Positions 24,972 to 33,442 of a DNA stretch of 47,029 nt are shown here, piece by piece; the first letter of the stretch is position 1, and every line of letters starts with the position of its first letter. Under the pieces are notes generated by a model that saw only the letters and a program-made list of their open reading frames with translations, had not been told where the DNA came from and did not search any database. This stretch comes from a virus. Where the stretch lies: positions 1 through 47,029 of IMG/VR virus record IMGVR_UViG_3300028596_000022, one strand, 5' to 3'. The position numbers and the translations under genes are program-made.

Positions 24972-26207
24972 ATGTCCCGTAACTTCCGTTCCACCCGTGG
25001 TCGCATGGCCATCGAAAGCATCGAAGGCGCTGACCAGACCGCAGCTGAAATCGACATCGACACCGACAGCCAACACGGTGACGGCGCCGACGCCGCCCTG
25101 CTGGATCTGAAAGACGTCAACACCGAAGTCGCCGAAAACGACGGCGCCGTCGACGAGCTGGAAAACACCGTTGCCGCTCTGGAAAGCCTGCTGGAAACCG
25201 CAGAAGCTGCCCAGGAAACCGGCGGCCTGGACCCAGTCGCTGCCGACCTGCTGCAGAAAGCGGTCGAAAACGAAACCGCTCCGCTGGGTACCCCGGCTGA
25301 AGAAGTGGTTCCTGCTCTGGAAAACTTCACCTCGCCTTCGAGCCGCCGCCAGGCGACCGTCATGGCCTGTGAAGGCATCAAGGACTGGATCGACAAGGTC
25401 TGGGCCAAGATCAAAGAGCTGATCCAGAAAGGTCGCGACCTGGCCAAGAAAGCCTACGTTGCCGTCAAGCAGTTCATCCAGCGTATCGAGCCGCGCATCA
25501 AGGCGCTGCAGGAAGACGCCGGCAAGCGCAACTTCTCGATGCCGAAGTCCGGCAACGTCAGCGACAAGGGCGAGTGGGCTCTGTCCGAAGTCGGCAAGCT
25601 GCAGCAGCTGAGCGACGCCGTTCTCGACGGCTACACCAAGGCCGCCATCGCGCACGCCAACAGCATCGCCTCCGCCCTGTCGGCCGGCGACGAAGTCAAG
25701 GCTGCCGAAGAAGGCAAGACCGAAGAGAAGGCCGAGTTCAGCGTACCGTCCAACCTGGACGCGCCTGCCAAGGTCCTGCTGGCCATCAAGAACCTGCCGG
25801 GCGGCCGCGAGTTCGTTCCTGCTGGCGACACCATGACCATCCGCACCAAGCAAGGTGGTTCGACCGGTGGCTCCAACGCAGCTTCCGCTGCCAACGAGCA
25901 GACCATCACCTCGGCTCTGACCACCCTGGCCACCGTTGCCAAGGCCGTCGTCGGCTACGAGAAGAACTTCCAGGAAAAAGACCGCGCTCAAGAAGGCGTG
26001 ATCAAGGCTGGTGACGCTTTCGCCAAGAAAGCCAAGGCCAACGACAAGGGCGACGATGCTGCTGCCCGCGCCGCGATCAACGCTGCCAAGAACGCTGGCC
26101 GCCTGCTGGACCAACCGGCCAAGGACACCCTGTCCTACCTGGTTACCGCCATCAACGGCTACTGCACCACCATCGCCGCTCACCTGAAGCACTACGACAA
26201 GAAGTAA
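24972..26207 (+). CDS. Inner-head (inner-body-like) protein with removable propeptide, 411 aa
   Basis: Two [A/S]-x-E sites frame a highly acidic segment: RMAIE15 before S16, and VMACE134 before G135. The stretch between them is rich in Glu, Asp, Ala and Leu (VDELENTVAALESLLETAEA). This is the style of phiKZ-group inner-head proteins, whose acidic propeptides are removed by the prohead protease. The mature part would start GIKDWIDKVWAKIKELIQKG, a basic amphipathic helix, and continue as a Lys/Ala-rich helical protein to residue 411, well suited to contact DNA. A Gly/Ser-rich linker lies near residues 295-312. Very strong GC-ending codon bias points to abundance. GGAG precedes the ATG. This is the last gene of its block before a hairpin terminator. 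Confidence 0.7.
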   Translation: MSRNFRSTRGRMAIESIEGADQTAAEIDIDTDSQHGDGADAALLDLKDVNTEVAENDGAVDELENTVAALESLLETAEAAQETGGLDPVAADLLQKAVENETAPLGTPAEEVVPALENFTSPSSRRQATVMACEGIKDWIDKVWAKIKELIQKGRDLAKKAYVAVKQFIQRIEPRIKALQEDAGKRNFSMPKSGNVSDKGEWALSEVGKLQQLSDAVLDGYTKAAIAHANSIASALSAGDEVKAAEEGKTEEKAEFSVPSNLDAPAKVLLAIKNLPGGREFVPAGDTMTIRTKQGGSTGGSNAASAANEQTITSALTTLATVAKAVVGYEKNFQEKDRAQEGVIKAGDAFAKKAKANDKGDDAAARAAINAAKNAGRLLDQPAKDTLSYLVTAINGYCTTIAAHLKHYDKK

Positions 26208-26235
26208 TTCTTCCGTAGCGCCTGGTGCGTTGTGA

Positions 26236-26270
26236 ATAAAAGCCGGGCCTTCGGGTCCGGCTTTTATGCC
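26236..26270 (+). terminator. Strong TTCG-loop terminator ending in TATGCC
   Basis: A 14-bp stem (26236-26249 with 26254-26267, one G-T pair) closes a TTCG loop. The right arm finishes with CTTTTATGCC, so the last paired bases supply the T tract. It separates two plus-strand blocks in tandem. Confidence 0.8.
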
Positions 26271-26315
26271 GCAGGTTGGACATGCTATGCAGACCATTCC
26301 TTCAAGGACATTATC

Positions 26316-27905
26316 ATGCCCAATGGTAACTACGCTATTGGGAATACCTACGAGACCGTGACGCGTCCCATGGCTTTTGCCATTGCCAAGGACTGCCTTG
26401 CTCGGCTAGGGTTTCCCGAAGACGCATTCCTGAGCATCCCTGGCCACACTGAGCAGGCACTCGTTCAGGGCTCCACCATCGACAACAATTTTGATACCAA
26501 GAACTGGTTCGGCACTAACAACGAAGCCATTCTGAAAATCAAAGAAGACCCCATCACCGATCGCATCTATGAAGCCTCGGTTATCCGACGCGACAACAAT
26601 GTGATCTTTAAGGACGCAGAGACGCACGTATACGTCCGTCCCGTCTATCAGCCTACCAAAGCCACGCTGACGTTTCGTCTGCGCTGTAAAGACGAGATTG
26701 AGGCCAGCAAGCTACGTGACGATACATGGGCCCGTTCCCATCTGTTGCGCCACGAGCAAGTGCACACGCTGACCTACCACTGGCAGATCCCCGAAGTGTT
26801 CCTGGTTATCCTCCACGAGATCTGGATGAAGCAGGAAGCCCACGACAAGACCGGCGACTCGTTCCCCAAGTACCTCAAGGATCGTTTCGATCCACGGGTG
26901 GACACTGTCACCAACTTGGCAGGTAAAGGAGGTGTGTTGGTTGTGCCTGAAGATCAGGTACGGGTGCTGGGTTGGTTTGACTTCTCTGGCGTCATGGATG
27001 AGCCGACCTTCAACAAGGACAACGGCACCTGGGATCTGGAGTGGTCGTACAGCGTGGTTTATGACAAGCCTATTGAGGCTGTCCTGGATTACCCATTGGT
27101 TGTGCGGCAGAAGATGCTGGGGGCAGACTTCCGTCCCAAGCAAGGCATGTACAAGCTCTCTGACCACGACGTAGACCCTAACACGGTCAATCGTACTCTC
27201 GGTAGCTTCTTCAACGTCTGGACGCCTCCTAAGGGCATTCTGGACAAACGTTACCCTGACTTCGATACATGGCAGGTGGAAGGCGGTACTCGTGGCTGTA
27301 TCGACCTGTGGTATGGCCTGACAACGATCTCTGCGGATAACCGCAAGGACATGTTGTCCATCGACACCCTGGGCGTGCACAAGCTCAGCGACGCTGCTCG
27401 TGACTTCATCATGTCTGAGCGTAAGTACGTGGTGGATTACGGCCGTAGTCTTTTTGACATCGCGGTGTACTCCGATAACGAGCGTCACTTGAACGGGCAG
27501 GTCGAGTTGACTGAAGACGGAATGATCCGTTCCCTGTTCGATGTGTCCATGGTGCCGATCTACCATGTTGTGATTGCCTTCCGCAATAACCTCTACACAC
27601 TCTCTGTGGAGGACCAGGATCGCCTGCGTCAGAATGCCTGCAAGATGTATGAGGTATTGGTTCAGATGTATCCAGCGCTCGCTGCAGCCGGACAGATACC
27701 TAAGCCAAATAAGCGCTGCTTCTGGACCCGTGAAGAGTGGGAATGGATTGTTGACATCATCTCACCTCCTCGTCCAGGTGTGTGGCCTCGTCCATCTCGC
27801 CCCCCTAGTGTACCTGGCGGACATGGTGGCGGTAACCTCACCCCAGGCCAACGTCGCATCCTGATGCTGACAGTCGGTTCTTACAACATCATCACCCGGA
27901 GATAA
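26316..27905 (+). CDS. Probable tail/baseplate structural protein, 529 aa
   Basis: ATG 26316 is the right start: AAGGA lies eight bases upstream, whereas the longer open frame would begin with a GTG inside the terminator hairpin. The product is rich in Trp, Tyr, Asp and Arg and strand-forming, without membrane segments. A Pro/Gly-rich linker (SPPRPGVWPRPSRPPSVPGG) lies near residues 485-507 before a short C-terminal piece. It heads a four-gene tandem block ending in a hub-like protein, which suggests baseplate or tail-tip function. I do not recognise the family. Confidence 0.6.
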   Translation: MPNGNYAIGNTYETVTRPMAFAIAKDCLARLGFPEDAFLSIPGHTEQALVQGSTIDNNFDTKNWFGTNNEAILKIKEDPITDRIYEASVIRRDNNVIFKDAETHVYVRPVYQPTKATLTFRLRCKDEIEASKLRDDTWARSHLLRHEQVHTLTYHWQIPEVFLVILHEIWMKQEAHDKTGDSFPKYLKDRFDPRVDTVTNLAGKGGVLVVPEDQVRVLGWFDFSGVMDEPTFNKDNGTWDLEWSYSVVYDKPIEAVLDYPLVVRQKMLGADFRPKQGMYKLSDHDVDPNTVNRTLGSFFNVWTPPKGILDKRYPDFDTWQVEGGTRGCIDLWYGLTTISADNRKDMLSIDTLGVHKLSDAARDFIMSERKYVVDYGRSLFDIAVYSDNERHLNGQVELTEDGMIRSLFDVSMVPIYHVVIAFRNNLYTLSVEDQDRLRQNACKMYEVLVQMYPALAAAGQIPKPNKRCFWTREEWEWIVDIISPPRPGVWPRPSRPPSVPGGHGGGNLTPGQRRILMLTVGSYNIITRR

Positions 27906-27909
27906 GATC

Positions 27910-29304
27910 ATGCCATTGGTCGAAGTCGATGAAGACAAGGTCGAGAAGCAACCCGCTACTGGTCGTGTCGTACCCGTGGATATGCGCACTGCCTTGGTGC
28001 AGACGCGTAATCAACCTCGCCAATCCCTGATCACTCAGGCGGGTGGCTCGATCTTCCCGATCACTGTGTACAAGCAACTGGTTCGAGAGCATGACTCGGT
28101 CAAGCCTCAGGCACTGAACCTGGATGCCCCGTACCAACAGTACGAGAAGATCAACAACGTGGAGTCTCGCCTGCAGGGCGACTTCTCCTATTCGTTCGAA
28201 GAGGAAGAAGGTGACCGTGTTATCACCGGTACCCTGATCCTCTATCCGGGCATCTACCTGAACATGCACGACATGTTTGAGGCAGACGTGGGGGATGGTC
28301 AAACTGGCCTCTTCCACATCAACATGAAGCCAGAGCCTCTGTCGTGGATGGGTCAGGCCTGTCAGCAGATTCAGTTCCGCATGGTGGCCCGTGATGACCC
28401 ACTGCGCCAAGCAGACCTCAAGGCCAAGACCGTAGAAGAGTTCTACTACGTTGTTGACTTCGTCCGCTTCGGCAAGAACCCTGTCCTGATCAGTTCGCTG
28501 TATCACGACTACCGCATGCTGTTCCGCACATCGGAAACGATGATCAGCGAATACCTGCGGTTGTTCTTCAGTCCGATCAGTCAAACTCTCATCATTCCTG
28601 GCCAGGAGCCAGAGAACGGTACCTGCTATGATCCTTTCCTGGTTTCTGCTGTGCTCAGCGTACTTGAAACTACCCAGCACCCCCTGCTTCGAAAAGTACA
28701 GGCCCATAACACCGACGCACAGTACGCTTTCAGAACCACCACGATCTGGGATGCTCTGCTCCAAATGGAGCCAAGCCACCTTCACCTTGCCTGCCAGCAA
28801 ATGGGCCTAGTGCAAAAGAGTGTCCTCAAGACCCGTGCCAACTACGGCGGGGCTTACTGGGCACAGATCGACATGGTCATGTTCCCCATTGAGCCGCGTG
28901 AAGATGCCGACTCAATGCGTGCGCCGACCATGCAGTACACCACCACCCCTTTGCGTGACGGCCCAGCCCCGATCCATGACTTCAATCGCCTGATCCGTGA
29001 AAAGGACCTGACCGACGTTAAAGTAGTAGAGTCGCGTGATCCCAAGGACAAAGTACCGAACATCTGGGACACCAACGACGACACCTACTACGTCTTCAGT
29101 AAAGCCTTCTACGAGGAGGACTACACGAAGATGAGCCATCTGGAGAAACTGGTTTGGTCTGTACTGAACCAGCAGGAACTGGATGTGCCCAAGTTGGCAG
29201 AGCTGGTCCGTCAGTCGAAAGAGTGGGACAAGCTTGAGCGTTTCTATTACGTGCCAGTGTTGATGATCCTGAACATTCTGGCATTGCGAGGACCTTCGAT
29301 ATGA
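27910..29304 (+). CDS. Probable tail/baseplate structural protein, 464 aa
   Basis: It starts five bases after the previous stop with a GGAGATAA site and overlaps the next gene by ATGA. The sequence is strand-rich, with many aromatic residues, and has no enzyme motif or membrane segment. A central part with repeated Phe/Tyr-Arg pairs (VEEFYYVVDFVRFGKN) and a helical C-terminus (about 420-464) are visible. I do not recognise it. Tight coupling with neighbours on both sides suggests subunits of one complex. Confidence 0.6.
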   Translation: MPLVEVDEDKVEKQPATGRVVPVDMRTALVQTRNQPRQSLITQAGGSIFPITVYKQLVREHDSVKPQALNLDAPYQQYEKINNVESRLQGDFSYSFEEEEGDRVITGTLILYPGIYLNMHDMFEADVGDGQTGLFHINMKPEPLSWMGQACQQIQFRMVARDDPLRQADLKAKTVEEFYYVVDFVRFGKNPVLISSLYHDYRMLFRTSETMISEYLRLFFSPISQTLIIPGQEPENGTCYDPFLVSAVLSVLETTQHPLLRKVQAHNTDAQYAFRTTTIWDALLQMEPSHLHLACQQMGLVQKSVLKTRANYGGAYWAQIDMVMFPIEPREDADSMRAPTMQYTTTPLRDGPAPIHDFNRLIREKDLTDVKVVESRDPKDKVPNIWDTNDDTYYVFSKAFYEEDYTKMSHLEKLVWSVLNQQELDVPKLAELVRQSKEWDKLERFYYVPVLMILNILALRGPSI

Positions 29305-29921
29305 CTCCTAATCGTCCAAAACCCCTACCCGTGGGAACTAGCCTGTCGCCTGCAGAGCAGATCTCCTTCAACCACTATGAGGTCATGGTACCTCGGTTGT
29401 TCCTGCAGTCGGCAGAGGCCGCCTCCTTCTACGGGGCGATGGCGCAAGACAACCCGATGGCTCAGCGTGAGCAAGAGCAGGGAGACATGCGCGTGAACCT
29501 GCCTGCAACTAAAATGGCAGAGCTGTACGCCAAAGGTTGCAAGCCTTGGTTCATCGACCACCCCAAGTCTGCCAAGCTGTACCGCGAGGTTGTGGGCTAC
29601 CTGAAGACTGCTGTGCAGAACTTCGATCAGGCGCCTAACTCTGGTCGCTGGACACCAGACATGATGGACAACCTCCTGAAGCTTGAGAACTTCGCTCAGT
29701 GGCTCCATGGAGTTGCGTTGCCATTCCTCACCGAAGAAGACGTAGGTCCTCCACGCGATACGTTGGCAGGCTACAGCCGTCGCACTCCAATGCAGCGTCT
29801 GTCGCAGCAACAGCAGGAAGACCAACGTCAGAAGGCAGAGCACCTTGCGCCAGATCACCAACGCGTGGTTGATGACCTGGTTGAACGTCAAGTTGCTCGT
29901 GGTCGGAGAGGTTGGTCCTAA
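29301..29921 (+). CDS. Hypothetical protein, 206 aa
   Basis: Coupled by overlap at both ends (ATGA at its start, TAATG at its end). The product is helical; its C-terminal third is very rich in Gln, Arg, Asp and Glu (QRLSQQQQEDQRQKAEHL) and probably forms a coiled coil or is disordered. No other motif is seen. Its position directly before the hub candidate suggests an assembly or linker protein of the baseplate. Confidence 0.6.
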   Translation: MTPNRPKPLPVGTSLSPAEQISFNHYEVMVPRLFLQSAEAASFYGAMAQDNPMAQREQEQGDMRVNLPATKMAELYAKGCKPWFIDHPKSAKLYREVVGYLKTAVQNFDQAPNSGRWTPDMMDNLLKLENFAQWLHGVALPFLTEEDVGPPRDTLAGYSRRTPMQRLSQQQQEDQRQKAEHLAPDHQRVVDDLVERQVARGRRGWS

Positions 29922-31291
29922 TGGAGACACGTCGCTCAACCTTAATGCAGGAAGTGCGTGCGATCTTTGACGATGGCTCCAAGCCTGTTCATTTCCTTTG
30001 GAAGTGCGACATCACGGCAGGAGGCGAGAAGATCGAACCCTTCCGTACCCTCAACATGGATATCGGTCGTCACTACACGCTCAACTTTGCTGAGGACATT
30101 TCGGTTGAGCTGCAAGTGCGTCCATCGGAGTACGTCGACAAGATCTACCCCAATCGCCAGAACATCACCGTCACGCTGTATCAGATCCCTCTGAATGAAG
30201 ACGGCACGGAGAATTGGGATCAGCCTCGTTACCTTGAGATCTATCGAGGTAACATCAAAGGGGCAAAAGACCCGAAGCTCAACGCCCCGCGTGAAGTGGG
30301 AACGAGCGATGACCTGGATCTACAAGGTCCAGTGGTGGTGGAGTTCCAGTTGGTATCTCGTGCGCTTGAGCAACTGCGCTTGCAGATCCCAGGTGGCAAC
30401 TACCGCCACACTACCCCAGGCCGTGTACTGCGTTCGATCATGGATCAACTACGAACCAAGATCAAGGTGGATAACATCGAGGCCATCGTTGGCACCGATA
30501 TGACCCCACCCGACAACACCGTCGTTCGCGAGCACGTCATTGTTCCTCCGTTACCAGTCACGAAGTTGCCGCTGTACATGCAAGAGAAAGCTGGCGGTGT
30601 TTACAACGCTGGCATCTCTTTCTTCTTGCAAGGTGACAAGTGGTACGTCTTCCCGCCGTATGGGATTGATTCCCCGACCGAACGGGATAAGCGTATCCTG
30701 ACAATCTTCATCGTCCCACCTAACCAGTTCCCTGGTGTGGAACGTACCTACCGAGAAACTATCGGGCAGGTTATTGTCATGTCCACCGGTGGCTCTTCCA
30801 ACAGCGACATGTCAGAGGCACTGGACTTGAACTCCGGTAACGGTATTCGGTTCAGTGATGCGATGTCGATGTTGGATGGATTCGTCAAGACAGAGAACGG
30901 GGTACCTGTTGCTCGTCGTGGTGTGTCGGCTTCTGAGTTCGTTGACGGGACACGTGACACGGGCCTTAACTTTGCACCAGTGGCCACCGAGCGCATCACT
31001 TCCAACGCCATGAAGATGGCATCGAAGCTTGCACCTCGTAAGGGCATGACCATGCAGGTCGTCTGGGAGAACGCTAACCCGTTCACGGTGTACCCAGGCA
31101 TGCAGTGCCGCGTCTATGTGCTGCGGGACAATGTGCTCGAAGAACGTAAGGGGCGCCTGGTGGATGCGCAGTTCCTGATTGCCCCCAAGAGCAAGACTGC
31201 CCGCAATTCACAGCAGGCTTGCGTTGGACACCTCGCTGTATTCGTTTCCAGAGCGACTGAGCTTGACAGGCTACCAGACGTCACGGCATAA
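29921..31291 (+). CDS. Possible baseplate hub protein (gp27-like), 456 aa
   Basis: The start is ATG 29921 (TAATG overlap with the previous stop, GGAGAGG upstream); an ATG nine bases earlier is too close to that site. The first about 150 residues are strand-rich. The middle has GGVYNAGISFFLQGDKWYVF, the WY.FP type of strand pair common in hub proteins. Near the C-terminus MTMQVVWENANPFTVYPGMQ, followed by RLVDAQF, resembles the end of the gp27/gpD tube-like domain, where an N.F.YPGM-type loop is frequent. The match is by pattern only. As the last gene of a tail-type block it would fit a central hub. Confidence 0.5.
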   Translation: METRRSTLMQEVRAIFDDGSKPVHFLWKCDITAGGEKIEPFRTLNMDIGRHYTLNFAEDISVELQVRPSEYVDKIYPNRQNITVTLYQIPLNEDGTENWDQPRYLEIYRGNIKGAKDPKLNAPREVGTSDDLDLQGPVVVEFQLVSRALEQLRLQIPGGNYRHTTPGRVLRSIMDQLRTKIKVDNIEAIVGTDMTPPDNTVVREHVIVPPLPVTKLPLYMQEKAGGVYNAGISFFLQGDKWYVFPPYGIDSPTERDKRILTIFIVPPNQFPGVERTYRETIGQVIVMSTGGSSNSDMSEALDLNSGNGIRFSDAMSMLDGFVKTENGVPVARRGVSASEFVDGTRDTGLNFAPVATERITSNAMKMASKLAPRKGMTMQVVWENANPFTVYPGMQCRVYVLRDNVLEERKGRLVDAQFLIAPKSKTARNSQQACVGHLAVFVSRATELDRLPDVTA

Positions 31292-31341
31292 GCGAACTCC
31301 TCTCTACGGGCCTCTGTGGGGCTCGTAGAGGGCTTTATGCC
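31285..31341 (+). terminator. Composite terminator overlapping the hub gene stop
   Basis: GGCATAA (31285-31291) contains the stop codon TAA of the upstream gene and pairs with TTATGCC (31335-31341), a perfect 7-bp outer arm. Inside, CTCTACG (31302-31308) pairs with CGTAGAG (31324-31330) around a GC-rich loop that can pair partly. The inner hairpin is longer and less perfect than in the other elements. Confidence 0.6.
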
Positions 31342-31408
31342 ATTGGATATTAAAGTATCTCAAGCCTAAACTATCCATGTGAGTGTATCCACATAAAAGG
31401 AAAGCTAC
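31342..31408 (+). promoter_or_regulatory. Candidate promoter with CCTAAACTATC motif
   Basis: This AT-rich gap has CCTAAACTATC at 31365-31375, 33 bases before the start of the nucleotidyltransferase-like gene. The same motif with one change (CCTAAATTATC) occurs at 38114-38124, also after a TATGCC terminator and before a plus-strand gene. Confidence 0.45.
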
Positions 31409-31903
31409 ATGAACCGCACTGAAGTTATCGATGCGTACTTCGCCTTCTGCAAGCAGGCTGGTTACGAACCGCATCAAGTTATCCTGTCAGCCGGTGCTGC
31501 GTTGGTGATGTTCGAGGAACGTGAGACCACCGCTGATCTGGATTGCGATGTCCCTGCACATGACTACGCTCAGTTCGTATGTCAACGCCCATCTGGCGAG
31601 CGTCGCTCGTCGCTGGGTGCTTTCTTCGACTACGACGATGTGGTCTCCCTGCATGCCTTCCCAGAAGGCACTGGCGTTTCCCAGCACGCTACTCCCAAGG
31701 GCCTGGTCTACACCTACAGCTGGATGGCTCTGGTGGAACAAAAAATCAAGCTGGTGGAAATGCCAGATCGCAAACCAGAGAAAATCCCTCGCGATCTGGA
31801 AGAGCTGGACAACATGGTCCTCGGTCTGGCATTCGCTGGTGACGTTGCCGGTGTCAAAGAACTGATTGAGCGCGCAGGTCGCGCTAAGGCGAATCGAGTA
31901 TGA
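31409..31903 (+). CDS. Nucleotidyltransferase-fold protein, 164 aa
   Basis: Residues 25-50 read ILSAGAALVMFEERETTADL followed by DCDV, the layout of small nucleotidyltransferase-fold proteins (a G-[GS]-x-A-x9-x-T-x-D-[IL]-D strand-turn pattern with the metal-binding D-x-D). The glycine-serine pair that binds nucleotide in active enzymes is AG here. Activity is therefore uncertain, although the two acidic residues (D44, D46) are present. Such proteins transfer nucleotides to nucleic acids, proteins or antibiotics, and some are toxin parts. It is the first gene of a short accessory block, with AAAGGA before the ATG. The substrate is unknown. Confidence 0.6.
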   Translation: MNRTEVIDAYFAFCKQAGYEPHQVILSAGAALVMFEERETTADLDCDVPAHDYAQFVCQRPSGERRSSLGAFFDYDDVVSLHAFPEGTGVSQHATPKGLVYTYSWMALVEQKIKLVEMPDRKPEKIPRDLEELDNMVLGLAFAGDVAGVKELIERAGRAKANRV

Positions 31904-32361
31904 GTGTTACCTACATCGTAGTTGCAGAACCAGGTAAGCTGGGGTCTATCGAAGTCAACCAGCAGTATGTCCCCTGGGTGGCCAAGGTTGGAGGGTTCAA
32001 GGTGGCTGCTGGCGAAGAAGCCAGAGAGATCACGCTGCCAGTAGGTTCTGAGTTCGGCAATAGCTTCGAATCAGTCCTGGCAACCCTTAACCTGTCCACC
32101 TACCATTCCGACAAGTTCCATGTGGTGGTTGACATGGGGTGGTCGCTCAAGTACCTCCAGCGCATGTTCGACGAAGGTCGTGCGGTTAACCAGCGTGAGG
32201 TTAACTTCATGAACTACATTGCAGGTATTGTTCATGAGGTCGGCACCACGGACCTCACGATATCTGGCTTCGGCTTCCAGGCCAAGGTCCAGGTAGTAAC
32301 CTTCGACAAAGGTGCGGCGGTCTTCCGCAGTAAGTTCAGCGCACAACTCAAGTCAGTTTAA
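31900..32361 (+). CDS. Hypothetical protein, 153 aa
   Basis: It overlaps the previous gene by four bases (ATGA). It is a soluble alpha/beta protein with no catalytic motif. Its last about 75 residues resemble those of the next gene in pattern (a hydrophobic strand, then SLKYLQR / SVEELIR, a helix, two strands and a final KSV), so the two may be diverged duplicates. Function unknown. Confidence 0.6.
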   Translation: MSVTYIVVAEPGKLGSIEVNQQYVPWVAKVGGFKVAAGEEAREITLPVGSEFGNSFESVLATLNLSTYHSDKFHVVVDMGWSLKYLQRMFDEGRAVNQREVNFMNYIAGIVHEVGTTDLTISGFGFQAKVQVVTFDKGAAVFRSKFSAQLKSV

Positions 32362-32370
32362 GAGGTAAGT

Positions 32371-32817
32371 ATGGGCTATGTAGTTGTTCACCACGGTCTG
32401 ACTGGCCAGAATCTGGATTACGATTCTCAGGACGTTGCCAACAACATCCTGACCTACTTGAGGTTCATGGCAGATCGTCCGGCCAGCGGTACCTATGACG
32501 CTGGTCGTCTGGTCTGGGAAGAGATGTTGGATGAGCAGTTGGAGGTTACTCTCTTCCGCTTCTCTGACCAACACAACCACAACGAGCAGCTGCACCTTCT
32601 GTTTGAGGTTGGCTCTTCTGTTGAAGAGTTGATCAGAACTAAGGGCGACATGTATGAACGCGTCATCCGTCAGATCAGGTTCCACCTCAAACATGGTGCT
32701 GGGGAACTACTGAACCTCGAAACCGTCGGCAACTGTATCGTTGCAACATGCACAAGGTCCGCCCACTTGCATGATGTAGTGGTTCGTAAGAAGCGCTCAG
32801 AAATGAAATCAGTGTAA
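32371..32817 (+). CDS. Hypothetical protein, 148 aa
   Basis: It starts nine bases after the previous stop with AAGAGGT. The product is soluble, rich in His (HNHNEQLHLLFEVGS), with one Cys pair near the end (NCIVATCTR). The C-terminal half parallels the previous protein and likewise ends KSV, suggesting duplication and divergence. No known motif is visible. Confidence 0.6.
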   Translation: MGYVVVHHGLTGQNLDYDSQDVANNILTYLRFMADRPASGTYDAGRLVWEEMLDEQLEVTLFRFSDQHNHNEQLHLLFEVGSSVEELIRTKGDMYERVIRQIRFHLKHGAGELLNLETVGNCIVATCTRSAHLHDVVVRKKRSEMKSV

Positions 32818-32830
32818 CAAGGAGAGTTTC

Positions 32831-33154
32831 ATGTTGGATCGAAACAAGTTCGGCGAAGAGATAATCTCCGCCGATCCTGAGATGCATATCCACCACAATG
32901 AATTCTACAAGCGGAATCCTCTGGCCCAAAAGCTGGTAGGTTCTCCTTTAAGGCGGATTACCCTAATGCATGTATTAGTTGGTATCCTCTTAATTGGAAT
33001 TGGAGCTACATATGTCGTACAAAAACTGGTCGGCCCTGGACATGGTGTTGGTACTGGAGTTGGCCCTGCTGAAGGATGGGGACAAACACGAGAACGTCCT
33101 CTGCTCCTTGAAGAATCTCGCCAGTCCAGACAAGACCTGGAAGCGCGGCGATGA
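32831..33154 (+). CDS. Small single-span membrane protein, 107 aa
   Basis: AAGGAGAG just before the ATG strongly supports translation. About 44 polar residues precede one hydrophobic span, LMHVLVGILLIGIGATYVV, at about 45-63, followed by a Gly-rich and then charged C-terminus. Its last 143 bases overlap the next gene in another frame, so the tail after the span may be constrained by that gene. The orientation is not clear. It has no lipobox, so I do not call it a spanin. Function unknown. Confidence 0.5.
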   Translation: MLDRNKFGEEIISADPEMHIHHNEFYKRNPLAQKLVGSPLRRITLMHVLVGILLIGIGATYVVQKLVGPGHGVGTGVGPAEGWGQTRERPLLLEESRQSRQDLEARR

Positions 33155-33377
33155 AAGCCTGCCTGAATACTGCACCATGTTGGCCCAGCTCCCTGATCCA
33201 GTGAAGTCTGTGCGCGATGTCTGCAGCAACTTCTACCGGCAGCTCAAGCAGGTTGACGTCTTTGAAGTGGTGTCGACTGTCCCCGCTGAACTGACAGCCG
33301 ACGAGCTGGAAGAGTTTGCCCAGGCGCACCGTGAGTTGATTATCAACGACAGACTGCGTCGCCCAGAGATGGTCTAA
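33012..33377 (+). CDS. Hypothetical protein, 121 aa
   Basis: I chose ATG 33012 (TTGGAG upstream) over a TTG 18 bases earlier. The gene overlaps the end of the small membrane protein in another frame. The product is a soluble helical protein with two cysteines (VLCSLKN, DVCSNFY) and an acidic C-terminal helix (AELTADELEEFAQAHREL). I do not recognise it. It closes the accessory block before a strong terminator. Confidence 0.6.
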   Translation: MSYKNWSALDMVLVLELALLKDGDKHENVLCSLKNLASPDKTWKRGDESLPEYCTMLAQLPDPVKSVRDVCSNFYRQLKQVDVFEVVSTVPAELTADELEEFAQAHRELIINDRLRRPEMV

Positions 33378-33378
33378 C

Positions 33379-33439
33379 GGCATAGTAGCCTCCCTCCCAC
33401 CTTCGGGTGGGAGGGGGTTATGCCACCATCTTTTTTTTT
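33379..33439. terminator. Composite bidirectional terminator between convergent genes
   Basis: A 10-bp perfect stem (33392-33401 with 33406-33415) closes a TTCG loop, framed by GGCATAG (33379-33385) and TTATGCC (33418-33424), and followed by nine T (33431-33439). It lies between convergent gene ends and repeats the organisation seen at 1777-1834 and 43538-43595. Confidence 0.75.
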
Positions 33440-33442
33440 GTT

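Noticed and set aside
26232-26315. Earlier GTG start for the 529-residue gene
   Set aside because: The GTG lies at the foot of the terminator hairpin; ATG 26316 has a clear AAGGA site.
32831-33377. Spanin pair (i-spanin with nested o-spanin)
   Set aside because: The overlap and the membrane span are suggestive, but neither product has a lipobox or signal peptide, and the second is soluble.
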